DNA of 64,000 nt. It comes from an uncultured Clostridia bacterium (GTDB taxonomy: Bacteria > Bacillota > Clostridia > Christensenellales > Aristaeellaceae). The notes below the pieces were generated by a model. That model was not told the origin of the DNA. It ran no database searches and worked only from the letters and a program-made list of their open reading frames with translations. Every line of letters begins with the position of its first letter. The stretch's first letter is position 1. The position numbers and the translations under genes are program-made. Of this stretch, positions 7,289 through 16,077 are shown in pieces. The DNA lies in the NCBI GenBank assembly GCA_934675735.1, contig CAKURR010000001.1, positions 124,001-188,000 on the forward strand, given 5' to 3'.

Positions 7289-9010
7289 ATGAAAAACAGA
7301 AGAAAAATCAAACGTTCGATGTGGATGGCGACGGCGGCCTGCGCGATGATTTTTCTGTGCATCGGCGGCTGTCTGGTATACGGGCTGCACGCGGCGCGGG
7401 ATTACATCGACACAAGCTGCAAGCGCGACCTCGGCGTGATGATGGAGCAGCTGGAAAAGCCGTATACCACGCGGCTGAACACGTCGGCCTATCTGGCGCG
7501 GGCGATGGAGCAGTATCTGTTTGCGGACGGCGAGCGCGACGTCGATTTGGAGGAGGAGACGCGCTTTTTCTCCGCGCTGGACGGGCAGAGCGTGCAGGAT
7601 ATCGTGTTTGTCGCCATGGATGGGCGCTATCTCGGCCTGAGCGGCCGGGAGGGGCGGCAGAGAATCGACACGGCGGCCAAACGGAAGCTGGTCAAGGGGG
7701 AGACGGTCTCCGGCTACTGCGAGTGGAACGGCGTGGAGGCCTTTTTTGTCGTGAAGCCGATTCAGCCGTTTGTCATCTGCGGCGAAGGCTATGACGCGAT
7801 TGCGCTGGCATATACCCCGGGCACGATTGACGGCCAAACCTCGTTCTATGCGTATCACGGCGAAGCGAACGTCTGCATGGTGGACAGGGCGGGGCGCGTC
7901 GTTTATGCCGCGGACGACGTGTGGGACAGAAGAGACGTGCTTGCGCGCTATGGCGGCGGGGAGGACAGGCTTCAGGCGGTGGCGGATATCGGCGAAGGGC
8001 GCGCCGGATGCGTGACGCTCAAAACGGCGGAGGGCAAGGCGGTCTATCTGGCCTATCGGCCCATCGGGGATACGCCGTATATGGTCGTCTGCGAAGCGGC
8101 GTGTTCGTTGGTGCAGAATGTGCTTCGCGATTATGCGGCGCTGGTTGCGCGCATTGTGGCGGCGGCGCTGGCAATGCTGGCCGCGCTGACCGTGCTGCTG
8201 GATGTGAGCATCATTCGGATGACGGACGCGGTGCGCAAAGCGGCCTATGCGCGGGAGAATCAGCTGGCGCAGGAAAAGGTCAACGAAGAGCTGGCGAGCG
8301 TCAACGCCGCGCTGCGCGAATCGGTTGCCCGCGCGGAAACCTTGCGCGAGCAGGTGCAGCGCGAACAGGCGGAGAGAAACCGCCTGTATCGCAGCGTCAG
8401 TCGCGGCATCCGCACGCCGCTGAACGCCGTGGTCGGGCTGACCCAGCTGCTGATGCGGACGGACGACCTGCCGACGGTGAAGCGATACGCCGTGCAGCTC
8501 GGCGGTCAGGTCGAGCGCATTCTGGCCGTTTTGAACGACGAGAAAAAGCCCGTGGATTTGAGCGCTTACGCCGATAAACGGCCCGAGGATAAGGCACGGA
8601 AGGTGCAGCGATTGAAGGGCATGCGCGTGCTGCTGGCCGAGGACGGCGATATGAACGCGGAAATCGTCACGCGGCTGCTGACCGAAGCGGGCGCGGCGTG
8701 CGAACGCGCGGCGGACGGTATGCAGGCGCTTCAGCTGTTTGAAGCGGCGCAGCCGGGCACATACGACGTGATTCTGATGGATATGCAGATGCCCGTGATG
8801 GACGGCTGCGAAGCGGCCCGCGCGATTCGCCAAAGCGGTAGGCCCGACGCGGCGGCGATACCGATTGTCGCGATGACGGCCAACGCGCTGGAGGATGTGC
8901 GCGAGCGCATCTTCGACGCGGGCATGGACGGTTATCTGGGCAAGCCCGTCGAGCCGGACAAGCTGGCCTGCGCCGTGTTGGCCGCCGTCGGGGTGCAAAA
9001 TCGCGATTGA
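7289..9010 (+). CDS. Degenerate hybrid sensor kinase: sensor, HisKA remnant, receiver
   Basis: This 573-residue protein has a membrane segment at about residues 11-33, an extracytoplasmic sensor region of about 240 residues, a second membrane segment at about 275-300, a coiled-coil linker, a HisKA-like helix and a C-terminal receiver (about 443-565, phospho-Asp498 in VILMDMQMP). The HisKA motif normally reads SHEIRTPLN; here it reads SRGIRTPLN, with Arg372 in place of the phospho-histidine. Only about 50 residues separate HisKA from the receiver, so the ATPase domain is missing. It cannot be a conventional kinase. It may be a signal-modulated receiver or scaffold acting with the HPt protein at 3099. 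The start has AAGGAG unusually far (12 bases) upstream. Confidence 0.85.
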   Translation: MKNRRKIKRSMWMATAACAMIFLCIGGCLVYGLHAARDYIDTSCKRDLGVMMEQLEKPYTTRLNTSAYLARAMEQYLFADGERDVDLEEETRFFSALDGQSVQDIVFVAMDGRYLGLSGREGRQRIDTAAKRKLVKGETVSGYCEWNGVEAFFVVKPIQPFVICGEGYDAIALAYTPGTIDGQTSFYAYHGEANVCMVDRAGRVVYAADDVWDRRDVLARYGGGEDRLQAVADIGEGRAGCVTLKTAEGKAVYLAYRPIGDTPYMVVCEAACSLVQNVLRDYAALVARIVAAALAMLAALTVLLDVSIIRMTDAVRKAAYARENQLAQEKVNEELASVNAALRESVARAETLREQVQREQAERNRLYRSVSRGIRTPLNAVVGLTQLLMRTDDLPTVKRYAVQLGGQVERILAVLNDEKKPVDLSAYADKRPEDKARKVQRLKGMRVLLAEDGDMNAEIVTRLLTEAGAACERAADGMQALQLFEAAQPGTYDVILMDMQMPVMDGCEAARAIRQSGRPDAAAIPIVAMTANALEDVRERIFDAGMDGYLGKPVEPDKLACAVLAAVGVQNRD

Positions 9011-9029
9011 CTGCCCAAAAAATCAAGGC

Positions 9030-9058
9030 TTGACAGAAAAAGCGGATAGGCGTATAAT
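9030..9058 (+). promoter_or_regulatory. Consensus sigma-A promoter of the suf operon
   Basis: A perfect TTGACA (9030-9035) and a perfect TATAAT (9053-9058) are separated by 17 bases. The leader of about 115 bases before sufC contains two GC-rich hairpins (arms 9074-9084 with 9091-9100, and 9125-9131 with 9140-9146), so leader-level control is possible. Confidence 0.85.
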
Positions 9059-9181
9059 GCGGCTGTTCGGAAAGGGCGGGGGCAGACTGCCTGTCCGCCC
9101 GTTCATTCATCATTATATCCTAATATCCCGCTGGGAATTGCGGGATTTCAGCCGATTTTTGATTAAAGGGGTGTCAATGCA

Positions 9182-9928
9182 ATGGAAAAGGAGCTTCTGG
9201 CCGTCAAGGGCTTGAGCGTAAGCGTTGAAGATAAGCCGATTCTGGATCACGTCAATCTGGCAATCGGCATGGGGGAGACCCATGTGCTCATGGGGCCGAA
9301 CGGTACGGGCAAATCCACGCTGGGCTACACGCTGATGGGCAGCCCGCGTTACCATGTGACCGAGGGCCAAATCATGTTCAAGGGGCAGGATATCACGCAT
9401 ATGGCCGCCAACGAGCGCGCCAAGCTGGGCATGTTTCTCTCCTTCCAGGCGCCGCTGGAGGTGCCGGGCGTCACGCTGGGCGCGTTCATCCGCAACGCGG
9501 TGGAATTGCAGACGGGCAGCCGTCTGCGCCTGTGGAGCTTCAAAAAGGAGCTTGAGCGCGCGATGGAACTGCTGGATATGGACCCCGCATACGCCGAGCG
9601 CGACCTGAACGTCGGCTTCTCCGGCGGCGAAAAGAAGAAGGCGGAAATCCTTCAGCTGCTGATGCTCAAGCCCGCGCTCGCCATCCTCGACGAGACGGAC
9701 AGCGGCCTGGATGTGGACGCCGTGCGCACCGTTTCCGCCGGCATCCGCAAATATCAGGAGGATTGCAAGGGCAGCCTGCTGATTATCACCCACAGCACCA
9801 AGATTCTCGAATCGCTGCATGTGGATGCGACCCACGTGATGGTGGAGGGCAGCATCATCAAGAACGGCGGCGCTTCGCTGGTCGATGAAATCAACGAGAG
9901 CGGCTTTGCCGAGTACGAGCAGCGCTGA
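9182..9928 (+). CDS. sufC: SufC, Fe-S cluster assembly ATPase
   Basis: This 248-residue ABC-type ATPase belongs to the SufBCD scaffold, which assembles Fe-S clusters in the cytosol. Walker A is GPNGTGKST, the ABC signature is FSGGEKKK (the SufC variant, not LSGGQ) and Walker B is LAILDETDSGLDVDA, followed by the switch histidine in IITHSTK. It is the first gene of sufCBDSU, behind a consensus promoter. The ATG at 9182 is preceded by AAAGGGG; an ATG five bases earlier is out of frame. The downstream sufB begins 16 bases after the stop. Confidence 0.97.
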   Translation: MEKELLAVKGLSVSVEDKPILDHVNLAIGMGETHVLMGPNGTGKSTLGYTLMGSPRYHVTEGQIMFKGQDITHMAANERAKLGMFLSFQAPLEVPGVTLGAFIRNAVELQTGSRLRLWSFKKELERAMELLDMDPAYAERDLNVGFSGGEKKKAEILQLLMLKPALAILDETDSGLDVDAVRTVSAGIRKYQEDCKGSLLIITHSTKILESLHVDATHVMVEGSIIKNGGASLVDEINESGFAEYEQR

Positions 9929-9944
9929 GAAAAGGGGAACACCC

Positions 9945-11354
9945 ATGAACGAAGAAAAAACCTATGTCGAAGATGTTGACCGCAGCATCTACGATTTCAA
10001 AGACGACGAAAAGGACGCCTTCAAGCTCAGCGCGGGCCTGACGCCCGCCATCGTCGAGCAGATTTCAAAAGAGAAGCACGACCCCGCGTGGATGCAGCTT
10101 TTCCGTTTGCAGTCCCTGCAAATCTATCAGAACATGCGCGTGCCGGACTGGGGCCCCTCCATCGAAGGGCTGAACATGGATAACATTGTCACCTATGTCC
10201 GCCCGAACACGGGCATGAAGGCCAAGTGGAGCGACGTGCCGGAGGATATCAAGAATACCTTTGAGCGGCTGGGCATTCCGCAGGCCGAGCGCAAGTCGCT
10301 GGCGGGCGTGGGCGCGCAGTATGACTCCGAGCTGGTTTATCACAACGTGCGCGAAGAAGTCGCCGCGCAGGGCGTCGTTTACACTGATATGGAAAGCGCG
10401 CTGACCGGCCCGTATGCCGACATGGTGAAAAAGCACTTCATGAAGCTGGTCAAGCCCACGGACCACAAGTTCGCCGCGCTGCACGGCGCGGTGTGGTCGG
10501 GCGGCTCGTTTGTTTACGTGCCCAAGGGCGTGAAGGTGGAAATCCCGCTGCAAAGCTATTTCCGCCTGAATGCGCCGGGCGCGGGCCAGTTCGAGCACAC
10601 GCTGATTATCGTGGACGAGGGCGCGGATCTGCACTTCATCGAGGGCTGCTCTGCCCCGAAATACAACGTTGCGAACCTGCATGCGGGCTGCGTGGAGCTG
10701 TTTATCGGCAAAAATGCGCGTCTGCGCTATTCGACCATCGAAAACTGGTCGAAGAACATGTATAACCTCAACACCAAGCGCGCCGTCGTCGATGAGGGCG
10801 GCGTTATCGAGTGGGTTTCCGGTTCGTTCGGCTCGCATGTCTCCTATCTGTATCCGATGAGCATTTTGAACGGCCGTGGCTCCCGCATGGAGTTCACGGG
10901 CATCACGTTCGCGGGCAAGGGGCAGAATCTGGATACCGGCGCGAAGGTTGTTCACAACGCGCCGGATACCAGCTCCTACATTAACACGCGCTCCATCTCC
11001 AAGGACGGCGGCATCAGCACGTTCCGCTCCAGCGTGGTGGTGGGCAAAAACGCGAAGAATGCGAAATCCTCCGTGTCCTGCCAGTCGCTGATGCTCGATT
11101 CTGTTTCCCGTTCGGATACGATTCCGGCGATGGATATCCGCACGAAGGACGCAAACGTCGGCCACGAGGCGCAGATTGGCTCCATCAGCGACGAAGCCGT
11201 GTTCTATTTGATGAGCCGCGGCATGAGCGAAGAGGATGCGCGCGCGTATATCGTCAGCGGCTTTGCGGATAACGTTTCCAAGGAACTGCCGCTGGAATAC
11301 GCCGTGGAAATGAACAACCTGATTCGCCTTGAGATGAAGGGCAGCATCGGCTGA
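9945..11354 (+). CDS. sufB: SufB, Fe-S cluster scaffold subunit
   Basis: This 469-residue protein is the SufB subunit of the SufBC2D scaffold that receives persulfide sulfur and iron and builds the nascent cluster. The beta-helix core and motifs such as SGGSFVYVPKGV, FEHTLIIVDEGA, FIEGCSAPKY and GITFAGKGQNLDTGAK are typical, and the length is normal. The ATG at 9945 has AAAAGGGG nine bases upstream; longer readings run back into sufC. It lies between sufC and sufD in a tightly spaced operon. Confidence 0.97.
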   Translation: MNEEKTYVEDVDRSIYDFKDDEKDAFKLSAGLTPAIVEQISKEKHDPAWMQLFRLQSLQIYQNMRVPDWGPSIEGLNMDNIVTYVRPNTGMKAKWSDVPEDIKNTFERLGIPQAERKSLAGVGAQYDSELVYHNVREEVAAQGVVYTDMESALTGPYADMVKKHFMKLVKPTDHKFAALHGAVWSGGSFVYVPKGVKVEIPLQSYFRLNAPGAGQFEHTLIIVDEGADLHFIEGCSAPKYNVANLHAGCVELFIGKNARLRYSTIENWSKNMYNLNTKRAVVDEGGVIEWVSGSFGSHVSYLYPMSILNGRGSRMEFTGITFAGKGQNLDTGAKVVHNAPDTSSYINTRSISKDGGISTFRSSVVVGKNAKNAKSSVSCQSLMLDSVSRSDTIPAMDIRTKDANVGHEAQIGSISDEAVFYLMSRGMSEEDARAYIVSGFADNVSKELPLEYAVEMNNLIRLEMKGSIG

Positions 11355-11368
11355 GGAGGGGACAGAAG

Positions 11369-12421
11369 ATGAGCGAGAATCAATTCATGGCCATCAACCG
11401 CCTGCCGAGCAAGACGTGGTATTGGCTGAAACTCAACGAAACGCATATCCGCTGGCAGGATGAGACCCGCCCCTGCGTGATGCTGGCCGAAAACGTGCGG
11501 CCCGGGCAGGCGGATGAAGCGAAATTCGCCGCGATTCGCACCGGCGCGGGCGAAGAACTGGAAAACGCGATGGCGGGCCTGCCCGTGACGACGATTGCGG
11601 GCGCGCAGGGCGAGCCGATTCGGCTGCGCGTGGCCGCGGGCGAAGGCGCGCATCAATCCGGCGGCATTGTGCATGTGCAGGCGGACGAGGGGCAGAGCGT
11701 GACGGTCGTCGAGCAGATTGTGCCGACAGGCGACGGTGCGACGGCGCTGCAAACCAAGCTCTACGCGAAGAAGAACGCGAAAATCTGCCTGGTGCAGCTG
11801 CTCTTCGAGGGCGAGGGCCACACGCTGATTAACGACGTGGGCGGCCTGTGCGAAGAAAACGCTTCTATCGAGCTGGTGCAGCTGATTGTCGGCGAGCATA
11901 TCGCGGTGGACGGCGCGCGCGTCGATTTGGTCGGCGACGGCTCGAAATTTGAAAGCACGATGGGCTATCTGGCGGCGAAAGACCAGAAGGTGGATATCAA
12001 CCTGATCGTCAACCACATCGGCAAAAAGACGAACTGCGTCATTGAGGCCGACGGCAGCCTGAACGACCGCGCGGAGAAGATTTTCCGCGGCACGATTGAT
12101 TTCAAGAACGGCTCTTCCGGCTCGAAGGGGCAGGAGAGCGAGCAGGTGCTGCTGCTGGGCGACGACGTGGTGAACAAGACCATTCCGCTGATTCTCTGCG
12201 CGGAGGAGAACGTCGAGGGCAACCACGGCGCGACCATCGGCGCGCTGGATGACGACACGCTGTTCTACTTTGCCGCCCGCGGCATGGATGAAAAGACGGC
12301 CGAGCGCGTGATGACGCGCGCCAAGCTGGAGCGAATCTGCCGCCGCATTCCGGATGCGCAGTCCCGCGAGGAGACCGAAAACCTGTTGAAGACGGTGATG
12401 AACGATGGACAAGACGATTAA
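11369..12421 (+). CDS. sufD: SufD, Fe-S cluster assembly subunit
   Basis: This 350-residue SufB paralog pairs with SufB on the SufC dimer and helps iron entry into the scaffold. It shares the beta-helix fold and the C-terminal motif in which acidic residues precede YFAARGMDEKTAERVMTRA. It starts 14 bases after the sufB stop with GAGGAGGGG upstream, and its end overlaps sufS by 17 bases, indicating coupled translation. The N-terminal part is more divergent than in SufB, as is usual for SufD. Confidence 0.93.
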   Translation: MSENQFMAINRLPSKTWYWLKLNETHIRWQDETRPCVMLAENVRPGQADEAKFAAIRTGAGEELENAMAGLPVTTIAGAQGEPIRLRVAAGEGAHQSGGIVHVQADEGQSVTVVEQIVPTGDGATALQTKLYAKKNAKICLVQLLFEGEGHTLINDVGGLCEENASIELVQLIVGEHIAVDGARVDLVGDGSKFESTMGYLAAKDQKVDINLIVNHIGKKTNCVIEADGSLNDRAEKIFRGTIDFKNGSSGSKGQESEQVLLLGDDVVNKTIPLILCAEENVEGNHGATIGALDDDTLFYFAARGMDEKTAERVMTRAKLERICRRIPDAQSREETENLLKTVMNDGQDD

Positions 12422-13628
12422 CCCGTGGCGCAGGGATTTCCCGCTGCTGCAAAGCGAGCCGGTGATGTATCTGGATAACGCGGCGACGGCCCAGCGCCCC
12501 GCCTGCGTGATTGAGGCCGTCAAGGCGTTTTACGAGCAGGCCAACGCGAACCCGCTCCGCGGCTTTTACCCGCTGAGCCTGAAAGCGACGCAGATGTATG
12601 AAGACGCGCGCAAAACGGTGCAGCGCTTCATCCATGCGCCGAGCGAGCGCTGCGTGATTTTCACGCGCAACACGACCGAGGGCCTGAACCTCGTCGCGTA
12701 CAGCTACGCGATGCACAACGTGAAGGCGGGCGACGAAATCGCCGTTTCCATCATGGAACACCACAGCAACATGCTCCCGTGGCAGATGGTGGCGAGCCAA
12801 ACGGGTGCGACGCTTCGCTATATGGATTGCGAGCCGGACGGCACGCTGACCGACGAGACGATTGAGAAGACCATCGGCGAAAAGACGAAGCTGGTTGCTG
12901 TCGGCCACGTCTCCAACGTGCTCGGCTGCGTCAATCCTGTGAAAAAAATCATCGACAGAGCGCATGCCGTCGGCGCGGTTGCCGTGCTGGATGCGGCGCA
13001 GAGCGCACCCCATATGCCGCTGGATGTGCAGGCGCTGGACGCGGATTTTGTCGCTTTCTCCGGCCATAAGCTGATGGGCCCGATGGGCATCGGCGTGCTG
13101 TATGGCAAAGAAGCGCTGCTGGAAAAGATGCCGCCCTTCCTGACCGGCGGCGAGATGATTGAATCCGTCACGCGCGAGGGCGCGGTGTTTGCCGAGCTGC
13201 CGCATAAGTTTGAAGCGGGCACGGTGAACGCGGCGGGCGCGGTCGGTCTGGCGGCGGCCATCGATTACATTCAGAGCATCGGGTTTGACGCGATGCAGCA
13301 GCAGGAGAACCTGCTTGTCCGCCGCGTGATGGACGGGCTGAAAAATGTGGAGCATGTGCGCGTGCTGGGCAGCGGCGCCCCCGAAAACCACACGGGCATC
13401 GTGTCCTTTGTCATCGACGGGGTGCATCCGCACGACGTGAGCGAGATTCTGGCGGCAGACGGCATTGCGGTTCGCGCGGGCCATCACTGTGCCCAGCCGC
13501 TCATCATGCACCTGGGTTTGCCCGCGACGACGCGCGCAAGCTTTATGTTTTACAATACGCTGGAGGAAGCCGACGCGCTGGTCGCGTCGATTGCCGACGT
13601 GAGGAGGAAAATGGGCTATGGAGCGTAG
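12405..13628 (+). CDS. sufS: SufS, group II cysteine desulfurase
   Basis: This 407-residue PLP enzyme removes sulfur from cysteine to supply the SufBCD scaffold through SufU. The PLP lysine is Lys222 in FSGHKLMGP and the persulfide cysteine is Cys362 in RAGHHCAQP, the class II signature. MEHHSNMLPWQ and the DAAQSAPH strand are also conserved. It overlaps sufD at its start and sufU at its end (11 bases). A second, class I-type desulfurase is encoded at 48730 with thiI, so sulfur supply for Fe-S clusters and for tRNA thiolation appears separate. Confidence 0.97.
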   Translation: MDKTINPWRRDFPLLQSEPVMYLDNAATAQRPACVIEAVKAFYEQANANPLRGFYPLSLKATQMYEDARKTVQRFIHAPSERCVIFTRNTTEGLNLVAYSYAMHNVKAGDEIAVSIMEHHSNMLPWQMVASQTGATLRYMDCEPDGTLTDETIEKTIGEKTKLVAVGHVSNVLGCVNPVKKIIDRAHAVGAVAVLDAAQSAPHMPLDVQALDADFVAFSGHKLMGPMGIGVLYGKEALLEKMPPFLTGGEMIESVTREGAVFAELPHKFEAGTVNAAGAVGLAAAIDYIQSIGFDAMQQQENLLVRRVMDGLKNVEHVRVLGSGAPENHTGIVSFVIDGVHPHDVSEILAADGIAVRAGHHCAQPLIMHLGLPATTRASFMFYNTLEEADALVASIADVRRKMGYGA

Positions 13629-14055
13629 AAGCTTTTACAACGAAATTCTGACGGAGCACAATCTGCGCCCCGAGTTCAAACACGACCTGCCCGACGCGAA
13701 CATCACAATGGAGGGCGTGAACCCCAGTTGCGGCGACCACATCTGGCTCAAACTCAAGGTGAAGGACGGCGTGATTGAGGACGGCGCGTTCGTTGGCGAC
13801 GGCTGCGCGATTTCTCAGGCCTCTGCGGATATCATGCTCGGCATGATTATCGGCCGCAAGGAGGACGAGGCGCGCAAGCTCGGCGACCTTTTCCTGCGGA
13901 TGATTAAGGGTGAAGCGACGGACGAGGAAATCGACGAGCTGGAGGAAGCCTCCGCGCTGCGCGACGTGGCGCATATGCCCGCGCGCGTAAAATGCGCCGT
14001 GCTCGGCTGGCATACGCTGGATGAAGCGCTCAAGAAGGAAGAACAGGGTGCTTAA
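13618..14055 (+). CDS. sufU: SufU, zinc-dependent sulfurtransferase partner of SufS
   Basis: This 145-residue IscU-fold protein accepts persulfide from SufS by zinc-ligand exchange. The zinc ligands Cys38, Asp40, Cys63 and Cys126 are all present (PSCGD, GDGCAIS, VKCAVLGW). The insert between the second and third ligands distinguishes SufU from IscU. The order sufCBDSU is the one common in Firmicutes, where SufU replaces SufE. It is the last gene of the operon; the only hairpin behind it is the TetR operator palindrome, which ends in a T-rich run and might also act as a terminator. Confidence 0.95.
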   Translation: MERRSFYNEILTEHNLRPEFKHDLPDANITMEGVNPSCGDHIWLKLKVKDGVIEDGAFVGDGCAISQASADIMLGMIIGRKEDEARKLGDLFLRMIKGEATDEEIDELEEASALRDVAHMPARVKCAVLGWHTLDEALKKEEQGA

Positions 14056-14067
14056 TTCAAAAAAGAT

Positions 14068-14116
14068 TTGACAAGTGAACGACCGTTTACTATAATGCGG
14101 ATGTAAACGGTCGTTT
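14068..14116 (+). promoter_or_regulatory. Promoter and palindromic operator of the TetR gene
   Basis: TTGACA (14068-14073) and TATAAT (14091-14096) are 17 bases apart. Two perfect 13-base inverted arms, AACGACCGTTTAC (14078-14090) and GTAAACGGTCGTT (14103-14115), flank the -10 box, and each arm contains its own smaller palindrome (AAACG-GT-CGTTT). A repressor bound here would block polymerase, so autorepression by the TetR protein is the simplest reading. Confidence 0.85.
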
Positions 14117-14136
14117 ATTTTTATGGAGAGAAAACC

Positions 14137-14742
14137 ATGAAGGATACAAGGGAAAACATTTTGCTGGTTTCGCTTCGCCTGTTCGCCAAGGATGGGTATG
14201 AAGCGGTTTCCGTCAGCCAAATTGCGGGCGAACTGGGGCTGACGAAAGGGGCGCTCTATCGCCATTATGCCAATAAACAGGCGATTTTTGAGAGCATTCT
14301 TCAAAAGATGGAGCAGCTCGACGCCGAACGCGCGCAGGCGTTTGAACTGCCGGAGGGCACGGTGCAGGATATGCCGCAGAGCTATGAAATCGCGGCGCCC
14401 GAGGCGCTCTGCGCGTTTTCCAAGGCACAGTTTCGCTACTGGACACAGGATGCGTTTGCCGCGCCGTTTCGCCGGATGCTGACGGTCGAGCAGTATCGCA
14501 ATGAACAGATGGCCGCGCTGTATCAGCAGTATCTGGCGGGCGGGCCGCTGGGTTACGTGTGCGATTTGCTGGCCGCGATGGGCTTTGCCGACGCGGAGAA
14601 CGAGGCCGTGGTCTGCTACGCGCCGCTGCTGACGATGCTGGCCGTGTACGACGGCGCGGCGGATAAGCAGGCGGTTCTGCGGGTCGTCGATGCGTTTTAC
14701 GACAAGTGGCTTGAACGAGTGAGAAAAGAGGGACGAACATGA
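14137..14742 (+). CDS. TetR/AcrR family transcriptional regulator
   Basis: This 201-residue protein has an N-terminal TetR helix-turn-helix (about residues 5-50; VSQIAGELGLTKGALYRHYANKQAIFESI) followed by an all-helical ligand and dimer domain. The operator palindrome overlapping its own promoter strongly suggests autorepression relieved by a ligand. Its stop overlaps the start of the next gene (ATGA), a SAM-dependent methyltransferase now interrupted by a stop codon, so regulator and enzyme form one operon. The inducer is unknown. Confidence 0.93.
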   Translation: MKDTRENILLVSLRLFAKDGYEAVSVSQIAGELGLTKGALYRHYANKQAIFESILQKMEQLDAERAQAFELPEGTVQDMPQSYEIAAPEALCAFSKAQFRYWTQDAFAAPFRRMLTVEQYRNEQMAALYQQYLAGGPLGYVCDLLAAMGFADAENEAVVCYAPLLTMLAVYDGAADKQAVLRVVDAFYDKWLERVRKEGRT

Positions 14743-15461
14743 AATATATCAAAAGCATGAATTATGATACGCCTGAGCTGAATGCAAAAATCATGGGGCC
14801 GAACCCCGTGAAGCTGGAGGAAGAACTGCTGCAAGACCATCGCATTCCGCCGCGCGGCACGGTCTGCGACTTGGGCAGCGGGCAGGGGCTGACCTCCGTT
14901 TTTCTGGCGAAGGAATACGGCTTCACGGTGTACGCGGCAGATTTGTGGAGCAATCCCGACGAAAACCGCGCGTTTTTCCGCCGGATGGGGCTTTCCAATG
15001 CGCAAATCATCCCCGTGAAAGCGGACGCCGAAGCCCTGCCGTTTGAGCGAAATTTTTTTGACGCGGTGGTCAGCACGGATTCCTACAATTATTTCGGCCG
15101 CAATCCGCGCTATTTGGATGAGAAGCTGCTTCCGTTTGTGAAAGCGGGCGGATGGGTGTACATCGCGATTCCGGGCATGAAGAAGGATTGCCACGCTTGC
15201 CTGCCGCCCGAGCTGCTGCTCTCGTGGACGCCCGAACAGATGGATTACATGCACGACACGGCGTATTGACGGAACATCGTCGGCCAAAGCCGAGACTGCG
15301 AGGTCATCGAAGTCAGCGAGATGGAATCCAACGACGAGGTTTGGGCGGACTGGCTGAAGCAGGAGAACGAATACGCCGTCGGCGACCGCAAATCGATGGA
15401 GGCGGGCGCCGGAAAGTATTTGAATTTCATCAAAATCGTACTGCGGAAGAAAGCGGACTGA
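14739..15461 (+). pseudogene. SAM-dependent methyltransferase interrupted by an in-frame TGA
   Basis: The first 176 codons (14739-15269) encode a class I methyltransferase with motif I VCDLGSGQGLT and the acidic strand VYAADLW. At 15267-15269 a TGA stops it, yet the same frame stays open for 63 more codons to a TGA at 15459. The continuation has a coherent protein-like character (EVSEMESNDEVWADWLKQEN and a final strand NFIKIVLRKK), as expected for the missing C-terminal substrate region. The stop lies where a Trp (TGG) would fit, so one G-to-A change explains it. Readthrough or a sequencing error is also possible. The restored product would be 240 residues. Confidence 0.75.
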
Positions 15462-15495
15462 CAGTCAAAACAGAAGCACTGGAAAAATAGGATTG

Positions 15496-15543
15496 AAAAA
15501 GACCGGCATGGCAGGCTGAATCGACCTGCATGTCGGTCTTTTG
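15496..15543. terminator. Bidirectional terminator between the methyltransferase and Nudix genes
   Basis: AAAGACCGGCATG-G-CAGG pairs with CCTGCATGTCGGTCTTT through a stem of about 17 bp with one bulged G and one wobble pair. Both sides end in A/T runs, so it can serve the two convergent genes. Confidence 0.75.
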
Positions 15544-15567
15544 AACGTTTTGTAACAATGTGAATCG

Positions 15568-16044
15568 TCACTCAAATTCGGCGCGAAGGGTCAGGGTATT
15601 CGGCAGATTGTAGATTTCTTTTTTCAGGAATATCGGATAGAAATAAGCATCCTTCAATCTGTCAAACGCCAGCCATTCAAAGGTGTGCGTGTGTCTGCCC
15701 TCTGTCAGCGTAAAGACAGAGCCTCTTTGGGCCAAATCCGTGTCAGAGATATCCATCAGAAAGTAAAGGCACAGCTCGTGATAACGAAGGCCGTCCACAT
15801 CTTCGGTAAAAAACGCCTGATTGAGCCACAGAGGGCGGTCGATTTTCGGCGTTACGCCGAGCTCTTCCCAAATCTCCCGCATCACCGCCTGCTCGGCGGT
15901 TTCGCCCATCTTGACCCTTCCGCCGGGCAGGTAAAAATACGGCGAGCGTTCGTCGTGCATCGCCAGAATTTTGTTTTCTCGGAGGATGACGGCGCACACC
16001 CTGTAATTGAATTTCTCGTTTTCGACCTTGAAAGAAATATCCAT
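15568..16044 (-). CDS. Nudix hydrolase
   Basis: This 158-residue protein contains a complete Nudix box, GGRVKMGETAEQAVMREIWEELG, matching GX5EX7REUXEEXGU, so it should hydrolyse a nucleoside diphosphate linked to another moiety; the substrate cannot be told from sequence. The ATG at 16044 is preferred because AAAGGGA precedes it. Longer readings add residues upstream of the first strand. It starts 33 bases after the galM stop on the same strand and probably shares the galM promoter. Confidence 0.88.
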   Translation of the reverse strand: MDISFKVENEKFNYRVCAVILRENKILAMHDERSPYFYLPGGRVKMGETAEQAVMREIWEELGVTPKIDRPLWLNQAFFTEDVDGLRYHELCLYFLMDISDTDLAQRGSVFTLTEGRHTHTFEWLAFDRLKDAYFYPIFLKKEIYNLPNTLTLRAEFE

Positions 16045-16077
16045 GCGGTTTCCCTTTGCGGCGTTTGGCGGCACGGA

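Noticed and set aside
15267..15269. TGA read as tryptophan or selenocysteine
   Set aside because: TGA is used as an ordinary stop by many genes here (for example sufU neighbours, spoIIIAE-AG junctions), and the position corresponds to Trp rather than Cys. I see no selenocysteine insertion element.
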